A stretch of DNA of 46,318 bases from Acidobacteriota bacterium (GTDB lineage Bacteria; Acidobacteriota; Terriglobia; Terriglobales; Acidobacteriaceae): NCBI GenBank assembly GCA_003224855.1, contig QHZY01000068.1, forward strand, positions 1-46,318, given 5' to 3'. Made by a program: the position numbers and the translations under genes. The stretch's first letter is position 1. Every line of letters begins with the position of its first letter. Shown piece by piece: positions 8,674 through 17,638 of the stretch. Under the pieces are notes generated by a model. That model saw only the letters and a program-made list of their open reading frames with translations. It was not told the DNA's origin and did no database searches.

Positions 8674-9003
8674 TCAGTCCAGGTTTCCTTGCTCGAGCAC
8701 GACGTTCTCGCGAATGATCAGGCGGTGAGCTGCCATTTGCTTCAGGGTAGGTAGAACGCGCTCTACATGCTCGTCGGTGTCCACAAAAATGACGACTACC
8801 GGCAGCTTGCCCCCGGCATCGACCAAGTGACTGGTCTTAACCCGTTGGCGCCCTAGAAATCCCATCACTGCGTGCAGGCCAACAGCCGCATAGACGTTTT
8901 CGCGTCGAAGATAGCTGAGGATTTCGAGATGCAGCGGCTTGCTTTGCCACTTGTCATCTTCGTGCAGATAAAGCGTTACCTGAACAGCCATGGCGTTGTG
9001 CAT
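8674..9003 (-). CDS. DUF190 protein, CrcB-associated
   Basis: This 109-residue soluble protein has DUF190 features: VQVTLYLHEDDKW near the N terminus, YAAVGLHAVMGFLG in the middle and LPVVVIFVDTDEHV later, a PII/ferredoxin-like small regulatory fold. It starts one base after the crcB stop (an internal ATG at 8991 is an alternative start), so the two are co-translated. The fluoride riboswitch upstream therefore controls both. DUF190 genes often accompany crcB, suggesting a regulatory or accessory role in fluoride export; the biochemical role is not established. Confidence 0.85.
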   Translation of the reverse strand: MHNAMAVQVTLYLHEDDKWQSKPLHLEILSYLRRENVYAAVGLHAVMGFLGRQRVKTSHLVDAGGKLPVVVIFVDTDEHVERVLPTLKQMAAHRLIIRENVVLEQGNLD

Positions 9004-9004
9004 T

Positions 9005-9394
9005 CTACAGCAGCCTTGCTACGGCCATGCCGGTAACAGCGGCCCCCAGGCAGAGCAGATTATTGCTTAGCAGGTTAGCTGCCATCAGGCCCCATTGCCC
9101 TTGCTCGAAGTACGCCATGGTTTCGACCGCGTAGCTGGAAAAGGTGGTGAACGCCCCGCAAAATCCAATCACTAACAGGAGCCGCCAGCGGGGGTCGATA
9201 AGCACGCGTTCGGTTGTCCAGATCACGAAAAATCCCACCATCAGGCTGCCGATGACATTTATGAGCAGGGTTCCATAGGGAAATTCAGGGCCCAGAACTT
9301 TGGCGCAATATCGGCTCACGAAGTAACGCGCATTCGCGCCGAAAATGGCGCCCACTGAGATGGTGAATACTTCCTGAAAAGGCAACTTAGGCAT
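9005..9394 (-). CDS. crcB: fluoride channel CrcB/Fluc
   Basis: The 129-residue, four-helix membrane protein exports fluoride as a dual-topology dimer. Family signatures are visible: GAIFGANARYF near residues 15-25, GTLLINVIGS at 41-50 (Asn46 pore-facing) and GFCGAFTTFSSYAVE at 78-92 containing the Phe/Thr/Ser fluoride track. I use the ATG at 9394; the longer frame to 9436 would run through the riboswitch. GGGAG lies about eight bases upstream of the ATG. It is the first gene of a crcB-DUF190 operon. Confidence 0.92.
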   Translation of the reverse strand: MPKLPFQEVFTISVGAIFGANARYFVSRYCAKVLGPEFPYGTLLINVIGSLMVGFFVIWTTERVLIDPRWRLLLVIGFCGAFTTFSSYAVETMAYFEQGQWGLMAANLLSNNLLCLGAAVTGMAVARLL

Positions 9395-9414
9395 GATGAG
9401 CTCTCCCTTACACG

Positions 9415-9478
9415 CAGTGTAGGAGTCATCAGCCAATGCTCTGAATGAGCCAGGCGGTTAGGGCGAACTCCATCGCCG
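9415..9478 (-). promoter_or_regulatory. fluoride riboswitch (crcB motif)
   Basis: On the minus strand the leader reads GGCGATGGAGTTCGCC (9477-9462), then a CTAACCGCC segment and a second small stem, then CTGATGACTCCTAC (ending 9419). This matches the crcB motif: a GGCGAUGGAGUUCGCC hairpin whose GGAGU pairs with GACUCC in a pseudoknot after UGAUG. It lies 25 bases before the crcB ATG. A small palindrome (TACAC-GCA-GTGTA on the plus strand, 9409-9421) and the SD GGGAG follow at once, with no U-tract. Translational rather than transcriptional control is therefore my inference. Confidence 0.9.
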
Positions 9479-9487
9479 CAGTCATTG

Positions 9488-9507
9488 TAGTACATGGTAG
9501 TACATGG
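9488..9507. repeat. perfect 10-bp tandem duplication
   Basis: TAGTACATGG occurs twice back to back, between the ispA stop codon and the fluoride riboswitch. It has no evident function and may be a slippage product. Confidence 0.8.
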
Positions 9508-10389
9508 CTAGTGCTTGCGATCGACCAGGAAGCTGGCCAACTGTTTCAGCGTATCGGCCCGAGGTCCAAACAGTTGCAGCGACTCGGATGCGATTTTAAA
9601 CAGTTCGCCTGCTTTTTGGCGCGATTTCTCGATCCCAAATAATGCCGGATAGGTAGCCTTCTCGGCAGCGCTATCTTTGCCCGCAGTCTTGCCAAGCTGT
9701 GCGGAACTTTGGGTAACGTCAAGGATGTCATCAACGATCTGAAAGGCCAGCCCGATGGCTTCTCCAAAAGAGCGCAGTTTCGTAACTGCAGGCTCGTCCG
9801 CGCCGGCGAATAATCCCCCGCTTACAACCGACGCGGTGATAAGCGCTGCGGTCTTTGAGCGATGAATGTACTCCAGGGTGGAGAGGTCGGGTCGGGTGTG
9901 CTCCGCTTCAAGATCCACGACCTGCCCACCAATCATGCCGTCAACCGTGCCGGTCCGGCGCGCGATTTCTTCAATCATTCTGACGCGCGCCTCGGCGCTG
10001 CATTGCAAACCAGCAAGGACTTCGTAGGCTTGAGTCTGCAGCGCATCACCGGCCAGGATGGCGATGGCTTCGCCGAAAACTTTGTGACTGGTCGGGCGGC
10101 CGCGCCGAAGATCGTCGTTGTCCAGCGCAGGCAGGTCGTCGTGAATGAGTGAGTAGGTGTGGAGCATTTCCAACGCCGCACACAGGTTTTCTATTCCCAC
10201 GGGAACGGAGCCGGCTATCAGACGCCCGCTCTCGATGCAAAGAATCGGACGCAGGCGCTTGCCTCCGGCGAAAACGCTGTGACGCATGGCTTTGTGGATA
10301 GAGGCAGGCCGCTGAGTTTCAGACGGAAGCAGGCGATCGAGCGCCGAATCTGTCAGTTGCTGGCCGCGTTGCAGAGTGTCCTGAAGCAT
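9508..10389 (-). CDS. ispA: polyprenyl (farnesyl/geranylgeranyl) diphosphate synthase
   Basis: This 293-residue trans-prenyltransferase condenses IPP with allylic diphosphates for isoprenoid synthesis. GGKRLRP lies at 42-48, the first Asp-rich motif DDLPALDNDD at 84-93 with the RRGRPTSHK that follows it, and the second Asp-rich motif DDILD at 220-224. The residues before the first motif (MLHTYSLIHDD) fit the short-chain class, so FPP or GGPP is likely. Length is normal. It starts with ATG at 10389. The 620 bases between it and xseB hold repeats and a receiver relic rather than dxs or xseA, so the classic xse-isp operon is loosened here. Confidence 0.9.
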   Translation of the reverse strand: MLQDTLQRGQQLTDSALDRLLPSETQRPASIHKAMRHSVFAGGKRLRPILCIESGRLIAGSVPVGIENLCAALEMLHTYSLIHDDLPALDNDDLRRGRPTSHKVFGEAIAILAGDALQTQAYEVLAGLQCSAEARVRMIEEIARRTGTVDGMIGGQVVDLEAEHTRPDLSTLEYIHRSKTAALITASVVSGGLFAGADEPAVTKLRSFGEAIGLAFQIVDDILDVTQSSAQLGKTAGKDSAAEKATYPALFGIEKSRQKAGELFKIASESLQLFGPRADTLKQLASFLVDRKH

Positions 10390-10706
10390 TTGGGGTCGAG
10401 TATAGCAAGCGGGGTTGCCGGGACGTTCTCTGCATTTTGCTCGGAGCCTGTGGGTTTTTAAGGTTTGTGTTTGCTGACAGATTGAGTCGGGCTGCGACTA
10501 GAAAATCTTAAATCGGGGAGAACGCAAAGAAGAGACGCAGAGCGCGAAGAGAAAAGCTGACACGGAAAATTATGCCTCGATTGCTCGGCGGTTTTCTTAG
10601 CGCCCTGTGCGTTTTAAGGTTTGTGTTTCGCAGACGAACTGAGTCGGCACGGCGGTCGCAAAAAGAATCATCGCAGAGAACGCGAGCGGCCGCGCAAAGA
10701 ACGAGG
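10390..10706. repeat. intergenic region with degenerate direct repeat
   Basis: I see no gene here. A unit beginning TTTTAAGGTTTGTGTTT recurs: copy one at about 10456-10495 (followed by GACAGATTGAGTCGG), copy two at about 10613-10650 (followed by CAGACGAACTGAGTCGG). Each copy is followed by A/G-rich sequence (GAACGCAAAGAAGAGACGCAGAG and GAGAACGCGAGCGG...GCAAAGA). The spacing is about 157 bases. This looks like a dispersed noncoding repeat family or a diverged tandem duplication. Confidence 0.55.
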
Positions 10707-10982
10707 CTACGCCGCTATAGCCCCCATGATTGCCGAAGAGCGCGTAAGCGCGCTTATAATTCCGCGCGCGTCGGTGGGCGAAAAGATATCCACAGCGCCC
10801 GCGTTCAAGGCTTCGGCCCACATCAGTTCGTCCGCTAACCGGTGAGTGCAAATTACTGCTGTGGCGGGAAAATCACGGGTCAGGGGATGAATACATAACT
10901 TCCTCGGAATTTCACCGTCGTCTAAGGCGGGACTCGGTGTGCCCACCTGGCAATGTAGAAGGCACAGACAATCAACGATCAA
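10707..10982 (-). pseudogene. fragment of a response-regulator receiver domain
   Basis: The middle of this 91-codon frame reads FPATAVICTHRLADELMWAE, then ALNAGAVDIFSPTDARGI. This resembles beta4-alpha4-beta5 of a CheY-like domain, where relatives have a PVIVTSRLADERLWAEALNLG-type stretch and then a Lys-Pro pair. Here the usual Lys-Pro is replaced by Ser-Pro, the phospho-acceptor Asp region is absent, and the N-terminal 30 residues have no receiver character. I read it as a relic of a receiver gene. A short divergent protein is possible. It lies between xseB and ispA on the same strand. Confidence 0.45.
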
Positions 10983-11010
10983 CGAGTGACGACGCAGCGG
11001 CCAACGGGCT

Positions 11011-11250
11011 CTACTTGCGGCCCGACGCCTTCTCGGTCAGAGACTCGAACGGTTCGGCCTGCAGCTTGCCATTCTGCTTCAGTAGAATTTCTACCTTTCC
11101 TTCGGCTTCTTCGAGTTCTTTTCGGCAGGAAGCTGAAAGCTGCATACCTTCTTCAAACAGGGCTAGTGACTTTTCCAAGGGTACATCGCCTGCTTCAAGC
11201 TCTTGAACGATTTTTTCAAGGCGCTGCAGGCAATCTTCAAACTTAGCCAA
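11011..11250 (-). CDS. xseB: exodeoxyribonuclease VII small subunit
   Basis: The 79-residue protein is a helical hairpin typical of XseB: FEDCLQRLEKIVQELEAGDV, then PLEKSLALFEEGMQLSASCR. XseB binds XseA to form the single-strand-specific exonuclease VII. The TTG start at 11250 has GGAG five bases upstream. No xseA gene is in the window, which is unusual since the two are commonly adjacent. The preceding gene, 55 bases upstream, is the methyltransferase/MTHFR fusion. Confidence 0.9.
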   Translation of the reverse strand: MAKFEDCLQRLEKIVQELEAGDVPLEKSLALFEEGMQLSASCRKELEEAEGKVEILLKQNGKLQAEPFESLTEKASGRK

Positions 11251-11304
11251 GAAAACTCCTGCATAAATTCTACAGCACTGGATCAGAGCTGTTTCAAGGA
11301 AAAA

Positions 11305-13161
11305 TTACCGGTCGGCGGCAGCCGTGCCGAGGGCCTCCAGCACATCGATCGCGGAGCCATAGCGACCGAGCGGCGCGCTAATCTGTGCTCCCTGGGTTAT
11401 GCCGTGCACCGCAATCAACATTTCGCGCGCGACCTGGATACCTTCTTCGCGCGCTCCCTCCGGGGTTTTAGCGTTTGCGATGCGGCGCAAGATCGAATCC
11501 GGGACGGATACGCGCAGCTCATTCTTCATGAACTCGGCATTGCGTAAGCTCACCAGAGGCCAGATGCCGGCCACAACTGGAATGCGGCAATGCTCGATGC
11601 GGCGCAAGAAGTTCTCCAGCAAGTTGAGGTCGAACACCGGTTGGGTTACGGCGTACTCAGCGCCGGCCTGGACCTTGTATTCAAAACGGCGGATTTCTTC
11701 ATCGAGCATAGGTAAGCCAGGATTCGCGCCCACCCCGATCAGGAACCCCGTACCAATGCCAATTGGGTTGCCGCCAATGTCGCGCCCTCGATTGAGGTTG
11801 TGCACTATGTTAACCAGACCAATGGCGTCAACATCAAAGACTGCAGTCGCGTCGGGATAGTTGCCCATCTTCGGTGGATCGCCGGTGATGCAGATCAGAT
11901 TGCGAATGCCAGTTGCGGCTGCGCCCAGCAAATCAGACTGAATACCCAGCACATTGCGATCGCGGCAGGTATAGTGCAGCACCGCCTCAATGCCCACCTG
12001 TTGCTGCACCAGCAGCGAAAGCGCCTGGTTGCTCATCCGAGCCGAGGCGCGAGGGCTGTCAGGAATGTTGATCGCATCCACCCCGACCGACTTGAGAAAA
12101 CGCGCACCCTCAAGTTCTTTGCTGATGTCTGTACCTTTGGGAGGCACGATCTCAACCATTGTGACAAATTCGCCGGACGCAATTTTCTTGCCCAGGACCG
12201 ACCGTTCCTGCAGCGGCACAGCCGGAACGGCAGCGGGAGTGGAGACAGTAGCAACTTGCACCGAAGCCGAGCGCGCCCGCGCCTCTCCAACTCTGAGGGC
12301 CGACTTCATGGCCCGCGTGTGCTCCGGAGTTGTACCGCAGCATCCTCCAACCAGGCGCACTCCGGCGGCGACAAACTTTCGCGCGTAGCTGGCCATATAC
12401 TCCGGCGAACAGAGATAGATGTTTCGTCCTTCGACTGATCGAGGAATACCGGCGTTGGGCAGAGCAGACAAGGGAAGCGAAGTGCACGCTCTGACTCGCT
12501 CGATCGCATCCAGCATCGCGACCGGGCCGACGCTGCAGTTGCAACCGATGACGTGCGCTCCCCATTCTTCAAGTCTGGGAGTGAAAGTCTCAGGTGTTGA
12601 GCCATCGAGGCAGTTGCCGTCTTCGTCGATGGTGACCTGGGCGACAATCGGAAGATTCGCATCGACCTCGCGTGCAGCCATCATCGCCTGGTGGAGTTCT
12701 TCGATATACCCGAAGGTTTCCAGGATCAGCAGATCGACCCCACCTTCCACCAGCGCGCTGATCTGTTCCCGAAAGGTTTCCCGAGCTTCTTCGAAGGAAG
12801 TCTTGCCCAAAGGCTCAATCCTGATCCCCAACGGGCCTACTGAACCCGCAACCCATGCGTCGAAACTCTTGGCCGCCTCACGCGCCAGACGAGCCCCAGT
12901 AAGGTTTATGTCTTTTACCTTGTCTCCCAGACTGTGCCGTTCGAGTCGAAAACGATTTCCGCCAAAGGTATTGGTTTCAATGATTTCTGCGCCAGATTGC
13001 AAGTATTGGTGGTGCAGTGAGCGAATCAGATCCGGCTGTAACGTATTCAACTCGTCGTAGCAACGATTGATGAAAATACCCTGGCCGTAGAGGAGCGTTC
13101 CCATAGCCCCGTCGCACAGGACGGGCGACTCTTTCAGGCGGTCCAGAAGCTTTCCGGGCAT
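11305..13161 (-). CDS. bifunctional homocysteine S-methyltransferase / methylenetetrahydrofolate reductase
   Basis: I start at the ATG at 13161 (the TTG at 13176 adds five residues). The first half (about residues 1-295) is a zinc-dependent homocysteine methyltransferase, with CDGAMGTLLY, ETNTFGGNRFRL, GCNCSVGP and the zinc-binding GGCCGTTPEH. The second half (about 330-610) is an FAD-dependent MTHFR barrel (VEIVPPKGTD, NIPDSPRASARMSN, LICITGDPP, GAEYAVTQPVFD). The combination matches the YitJ-type fusion: it reduces CH2-THF to methyl-THF and methylates homocysteine to methionine. Full length. No SAM riboswitch is visible upstream. Confidence 0.92.
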   Translation of the reverse strand: MPGKLLDRLKESPVLCDGAMGTLLYGQGIFINRCYDELNTLQPDLIRSLHHQYLQSGAEIIETNTFGGNRFRLERHSLGDKVKDINLTGARLAREAAKSFDAWVAGSVGPLGIRIEPLGKTSFEEARETFREQISALVEGGVDLLILETFGYIEELHQAMMAAREVDANLPIVAQVTIDEDGNCLDGSTPETFTPRLEEWGAHVIGCNCSVGPVAMLDAIERVRACTSLPLSALPNAGIPRSVEGRNIYLCSPEYMASYARKFVAAGVRLVGGCCGTTPEHTRAMKSALRVGEARARSASVQVATVSTPAAVPAVPLQERSVLGKKIASGEFVTMVEIVPPKGTDISKELEGARFLKSVGVDAINIPDSPRASARMSNQALSLLVQQQVGIEAVLHYTCRDRNVLGIQSDLLGAAATGIRNLICITGDPPKMGNYPDATAVFDVDAIGLVNIVHNLNRGRDIGGNPIGIGTGFLIGVGANPGLPMLDEEIRRFEYKVQAGAEYAVTQPVFDLNLLENFLRRIEHCRIPVVAGIWPLVSLRNAEFMKNELRVSVPDSILRRIANAKTPEGAREEGIQVAREMLIAVHGITQGAQISAPLGRYGSAIDVLEALGTAAADR

Positions 13162-13271
13162 AATTTCAGAATACAAGATGACCTGAAGTTTTGCACCCGC
13201 GGGGATATGCCAGCGGCGGCTGAGAGCTCGAATCTGCTACGGCCTCAATCAGATTGGGCAGGGCAGCCTCT

Positions 13272-13279
13272 GTTATAAT
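13272..13279 (+). promoter_or_regulatory. putative extended -10 promoter element
   Basis: TGTTATAAT (13271-13279) contains a perfect TATAAT with a TGn extension, 52 bases before the chosen start of the lipoprotein gene. No convincing -35 box lies at 17 bases, which is common for extended -10 promoters. Confidence 0.5.
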
Positions 13280-13331
13280 CCCGCTTCTTGCATCTAACCC
13301 TCTATCCTTCATCCGTCTGGGAGTTTTTCTT

Positions 13332-14657
13332 TTGAAGAAAGGGTTGTCCCTTCTTAGCCTTCTAGTTGCGAGTTTGCTGCTGCTTTCGTGCGGCAGTAAC
13401 AGTGGCTCCAGTTCCAACACCAGTTCCCGCAGCGGCCTGAAGTTTCGTGCGTTTGTCTCGAATCCGCTTCAACCAGTCAGCACAGGCACGGTTCCGGTGA
13501 TGAACATTGTGGACGCTCTGAATGACGTTCTTTCTCCCGCCATCGTTTCCGTCGGCGGCTCCGCACCGGAGCCAAGCTTCATGGTGTTATTTCCGAACAA
13601 GCAATTCACCCTGGTCTACAGCGGTGGGACCGCTTCGCTGGCGGTGATCAATAATTTGACGGAGAGCGTGGTAGGAGGAACCAGCAACGGGACGAACACT
13701 TCTATCACTTTACCTGCAGCGAGTCAGAGCGTCGCGGTGTCGAAGGATAACGTCACCGGGTTTGCCGCTGTGCCCACTGCACCGCCTCCCGACGCCCAGG
13801 CGAATAATCTGCCCCCGGGCCTGGTTGCGATGCTCAATCTCAGCAATAACACAATTTCCGCACAAATCCCGATTGAGGGAGCGCGCTATCTGGCAGTGAC
13901 TCCGGATGGTACGCGGCTTCTGGTCTTTGGCAACCATTCAGACACCATCACTGTCATCACCCCACCGGCGATAGGGACAAATCAGAGCGCGATTGTGACT
14001 CCTATCCAAAACAGCGCCGCATTTGATCATCCTGTAGGCGCGGTTTTCAGCAGCGACGGCAACACCGCCTACATACTCAACTGCGGGCCAGAGTGCAACG
14101 GTGCGCAGGCCAGCGTAACTCCATTTGACATCAATTCTGGAACGCCTCTGGCTCCCATTCTCGTTGATGGCGCGACGGTCGCTCTTATCTCCGGGACCAA
14201 TTTATTCATCGCCGGAAGCAATCCGGCCTCCGCATGCACCGCGCCAACCCAGGCAACGCGCTGCGGAACTCTAAGCGTAATTGATCTGGGCTCGTCTTCT
14301 GTAGTCTCCACAGCGGAAATTACCGATGGCTACCACGATCACATGGAAATGGGAGCTAACAATCAGCTGTTTATTGGCGCCCATACCTGCACCAACGTTT
14401 CTTCCCAGAATAACAATGGGAGCGGCGAGGTACGAGGATGTCTCTCGATTGCCTCCACCAATGCGCAAACCGTTTCCAACGTTGTGATTCCGCCAGCCAC
14501 CGGAGATGTTACCGGCATACAACCGATTGCTACCCGCAGCGTTGTCTATGTTGCGCAGGACGGGGAACTGCAAATTTACGATACCTCCACCGATAAACTT
14601 CAGTCGACACAGGTGGACATTCGCGGCCAGGCGCAAGATGTGAAGCTGGTGGATTAA
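13332..14657 (+). CDS. surface lipoprotein, probable beta-propeller (YVTN-like)
   Basis: The TTG at 13332, eight bases after GGGAG, gives a short signal peptide with lipobox LLSC; the lipidated Cys is about residue 20. The longer frame from 13254 would bury the signal. After a Ser/Asn/Gly-rich linker, the mature part (about 420 residues) contains repeating strands of propeller type, such as GARYLAVTPDGTRLLVFGNH, HPVGAVFSSDGNTAYILN and RSVVYVAQDGELQIYDTSTD. These resemble YVTN-family blades. It is probably anchored in the outer membrane or periplasm; the ligand is unknown. It is convergent with the amidase gene and overlaps it by four bases (TTAA). Confidence 0.7.
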   Translation: MKKGLSLLSLLVASLLLLSCGSNSGSSSNTSSRSGLKFRAFVSNPLQPVSTGTVPVMNIVDALNDVLSPAIVSVGGSAPEPSFMVLFPNKQFTLVYSGGTASLAVINNLTESVVGGTSNGTNTSITLPAASQSVAVSKDNVTGFAAVPTAPPPDAQANNLPPGLVAMLNLSNNTISAQIPIEGARYLAVTPDGTRLLVFGNHSDTITVITPPAIGTNQSAIVTPIQNSAAFDHPVGAVFSSDGNTAYILNCGPECNGAQASVTPFDINSGTPLAPILVDGATVALISGTNLFIAGSNPASACTAPTQATRCGTLSVIDLGSSSVVSTAEITDGYHDHMEMGANNQLFIGAHTCTNVSSQNNNGSGEVRGCLSIASTNAQTVSNVVIPPATGDVTGIQPIATRSVVYVAQDGELQIYDTSTDKLQSTQVDIRGQAQDVKLVD

Positions 14658-17086
14658 GGGTTCAGCGTCAGTCGGTGTTTCTTCGCAGCCGAAACTGCCT
14701 GGGCCGAGTAGGGCAGCTGAAATGTAGAGCCCTGGTACCACGCTTTCCACTGGTCCATGTAGAAGGGGCTCAGAAAATTCCCACCCTGCCCGGTAACGAC
14801 ATTCAGGGTCGACTTATCCGGGTCGGATAGGTCGGCGGTGAACCGCTCCGAAGGCCCGTGAGAGCGTGACACTGCTTTTACCGTCAGGCCACTGCCCGAT
14901 TGCGGAAGTACACCGGGACCGCTCCAGCGCGAAATAAAAGGCAGCTTGCCAAGAATCGGGTGCTGGATCTCAAGCGGATGGTAGTTACCCCAGCTCCAGA
15001 TACTGAGATTCTTTGGCGCCTGGTTGCTTTCGGCGGCGACCGCAACGGCCGCTGTTAGCAACTCGTCATAACTAGAATACGACTCCGGCAGCCAACGTTT
15101 GGGGTGGTGCAATACGACGTTTTCGAGCCAGATGGTATCCATCCCGGATCGATACGTCCGCCAGCTCAAACCGGGGCCGGCAGCAGCGGCGCCCAGCTTT
15201 GGTTCGAGCAGCAAACGCATCAATTCCCGGCGTGCCTGAGTGGCAAGGGTTGGGGCAGCAGAGCCGGCGCTCATGCGGCCATCCCAACCGCGCATGATGT
15301 CAGCCGCCTGCTTGGCACGTACGGAAGCCTTGCCGGCATGATCCACCGCATATACCAGACGATCCGCAAAAATATGATCTGCCTCAGAAAAGATGTCCAT
15401 CTGCAGTGAGAGCATGTCGGCGGTGCTGAACTTCTTGCCTGATTCCAAAACGCGGTAAATGCGCGCAGATCGCCAGGGCGCTTCCCAGTTGAAGCTTATG
15501 GAATAGGGATACCCGTCAGCCGTTATACGGCTGTTTGCGGTCGCAATTACTCCAGACGGAGGATTCAGCACGCTGGGTAATTGGGCGAACGGTATGTATC
15601 CAGACCACTCGTGCGAGTCGTCGCTGCCATCAGCGGGCAGGCTGCCGTCGCCATATTCGCGGATGGGAATCTTACCTGTAGTCTGGTACCCGATATTTCC
15701 GTCTACATCCGCATAGACGACGTTCTGTCCCGGACAATCGAGCTGAGAAAAAGCAGTGCGAAATTCGCTCCAGTTTTGCGCGGAGTTCACAGCCAAGAAC
15801 GGATTGTGGGTTCCGTCATAGAGGGTCCAGCGCAAGGCGATTGGCCGGGTTTCACCCGGAACAAGCTGGGTGATGATCGGTCCGTGGCGGGTGACGGTGA
15901 CATCGATAGCAATATCCGGTTTTCCTTTGACATGAATGATCTCATGGCGGTTGTCGGCCTTACTCCATCCTTGCCCGGTCTGGTATTCGCCGGAAGAATT
16001 GAATTTTTCGACGTAGACTTCTTCCACCGCCGGCCCAACGTTAGTGAATCCCCAGGCGATTCGCTGGTTGTGTCCGACAATGACATACGGCAAGCCAGGC
16101 AGGGTGACTCCAGCCACGTCAAAGCTGCCGCTCCTCAGATGGGCCTCGTACCACAGGTTAGGCATCTGGTGGCCGAGGTGCATGTCATTGGCAAGCAGGG
16201 GCTTTCCGGTTGTGGTGTGCGCGCCGGAAATGACCCAGTTGTTTGACCCCAGAACGGGAGTCTCGAAGTCTTCCACACTGAGCTTGGGAATCAACCCCGC
16301 AATGGACTTTCCATCTTCAACACCTTCCTCGTCATCCTCCGGTTCTGTATTCTTTTCCGGAGTGAAGCCGGGGCGCATGACGGTGGGAGGCCGATCATGC
16401 CAGGAAGAGTTCACATATAGATCTGCTGTGAGCTCCGGCCCTAACTTCGCCAGGATTTTTTCTTTCTCAAGTGCGTGCCGGTAGAGATAGTGATTTAGGT
16501 CCTTCACCATATGGGCCGCGATCAGAGTCGAGTCCTCCGGCGCCCAGGGCCGCGGCTTGTAGCCCAGAATTCGGAATTCTATGGGGAGTGAGTGCGGGTG
16601 CGAATCAATCAATGCGTTCACGCCTTTTGCATAAGCTTCGAAGTAACGCCTGTCCTGCGCGGACGCCAGCTCGACTGACTTCCTGGCAGCCTGTCGCATA
16701 CCCAAAATGCGCTGTTCGCGATCGTGCTCGATCAGATCAGTACCAAGCACTTCCGCCAGTTCACCGGCTGCAAAACGCCGCATTACGTCCATCTGCCAAA
16801 GACGATCCTGCGCGGTGACATAGCCCTGGGCTATGAACAGATCTTCCAGCGAAGCCGCCTGAATCGTGGGGACGCCGTGCTCGTCACGGATGACGGATAC
16901 GGGCGCAGACAACCCCGAGATACGAATGCTGCCATCAAGTTGAGGCAAAGCTGAACGCGCGGTTCGATATGCATAGAGCGCGATCAGCGTGAAGACGACG
17001 ATCAGAAAAGCGAGGAGATAAAAAGCAGCTTTGAGTAGCCGGGAGCTTTTGGTCTTGTAAGTTAGGGGCGACGAAGCGGTGGCCAT
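14654..17086 (-). CDS. penicillin acylase-family amidohydrolase
   Basis: This 810-residue protein has an N-terminal transmembrane or signal-anchor segment (about 20-42). It then shows the Ntn-hydrolase layout: alpha chain with DEHGVPTIQA and a QGYVTAQDRLWQMD segment, a linker rich in Glu/Asp (245-260), and the autoproteolytic site GSNNWVISG, where Ser281 would become the beta-chain nucleophile. LLANDMHLG follows. Members cleave amides such as beta-lactam side chains or acyl-homoserine lactones; the substrate cannot be predicted. It likely acts in the periplasm. Length and motifs are complete. The upstream gap (17087-17191) separates it from a divergent gene. Confidence 0.88.
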   Translation of the reverse strand: MATASSPLTYKTKSSRLLKAAFYLLAFLIVVFTLIALYAYRTARSALPQLDGSIRISGLSAPVSVIRDEHGVPTIQAASLEDLFIAQGYVTAQDRLWQMDVMRRFAAGELAEVLGTDLIEHDREQRILGMRQAARKSVELASAQDRRYFEAYAKGVNALIDSHPHSLPIEFRILGYKPRPWAPEDSTLIAAHMVKDLNHYLYRHALEKEKILAKLGPELTADLYVNSSWHDRPPTVMRPGFTPEKNTEPEDDEEGVEDGKSIAGLIPKLSVEDFETPVLGSNNWVISGAHTTTGKPLLANDMHLGHQMPNLWYEAHLRSGSFDVAGVTLPGLPYVIVGHNQRIAWGFTNVGPAVEEVYVEKFNSSGEYQTGQGWSKADNRHEIIHVKGKPDIAIDVTVTRHGPIITQLVPGETRPIALRWTLYDGTHNPFLAVNSAQNWSEFRTAFSQLDCPGQNVVYADVDGNIGYQTTGKIPIREYGDGSLPADGSDDSHEWSGYIPFAQLPSVLNPPSGVIATANSRITADGYPYSISFNWEAPWRSARIYRVLESGKKFSTADMLSLQMDIFSEADHIFADRLVYAVDHAGKASVRAKQAADIMRGWDGRMSAGSAAPTLATQARRELMRLLLEPKLGAAAAGPGLSWRTYRSGMDTIWLENVVLHHPKRWLPESYSSYDELLTAAVAVAAESNQAPKNLSIWSWGNYHPLEIQHPILGKLPFISRWSGPGVLPQSGSGLTVKAVSRSHGPSERFTADLSDPDKSTLNVVTGQGGNFLSPFYMDQWKAWYQGSTFQLPYSAQAVSAAKKHRLTLNP

Positions 17087-17191
17087 ATCTAGCGCAGAAT
17101 TTTAACAGCCGACCGGGGTTATTTTTAGCAGCACCGACTTGCGGCGAATCGCAGCGACAGGCACACTAATTGATTCGTTGCAGGAGAGCTG

Positions 17192-17638
17192 ATGAGCGCA
17201 TGTCCGCAATGTGGTACGGAAATTCCCGCGAACGGGACCTATTGTCCTGACTGTGGCCAGTCGGCATCGAACTCCAAGCGTGTTCCAGCCAGTGGCCGTG
17301 ACAGGATACTGGCGGCGATCTCCTATTTTTTTATTCCTGCTGTCATTTTCATATTTCTTCACCCATTCAAGCGCATCCATTTCATCCGCTTCCATGCCTT
17401 TCAATCCTTGTTCACGTGGATCGCAATGGTCGCGGTTGCGGGCGTGATAAAAGCTGTTTCCATGCTATTGCTGCTGATCCCGTCGTTTGGGCCGCTGATC
17501 ACGTTTTTACTTCTGATTTTGTACGGCTTAGCGGGCCCCATTCTGCTGCTGCTGCTGATCGCTAAGGCAACCATGAGCGAAGAATTTGAATTGCCGATCA
17601 TTGGCCATATTGCACAAAAGCAGGCAGGCAACCTGTGA
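17192..17638 (+). CDS. zinc-ribbon membrane protein
   Basis: The 148-residue protein opens with a zinc ribbon (CPQCG at residues 4-8, CPDCGQ at 18-23), a short linker, and then a hydrophobic domain of about three to four membrane segments (about 42-57, 69-97, 100-125) with FIRFHAFQSLF, as in DUF4870-type proteins. Zinc-ribbon-plus-membrane proteins are common but of unknown function. It has its own ATG preceded by GGAGAG. Intact. Confidence 0.7.
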   Translation: MSACPQCGTEIPANGTYCPDCGQSASNSKRVPASGRDRILAAISYFFIPAVIFIFLHPFKRIHFIRFHAFQSLFTWIAMVAVAGVIKAVSMLLLLIPSFGPLITFLLLILYGLAGPILLLLLIAKATMSEEFELPIIGHIAQKQAGNL

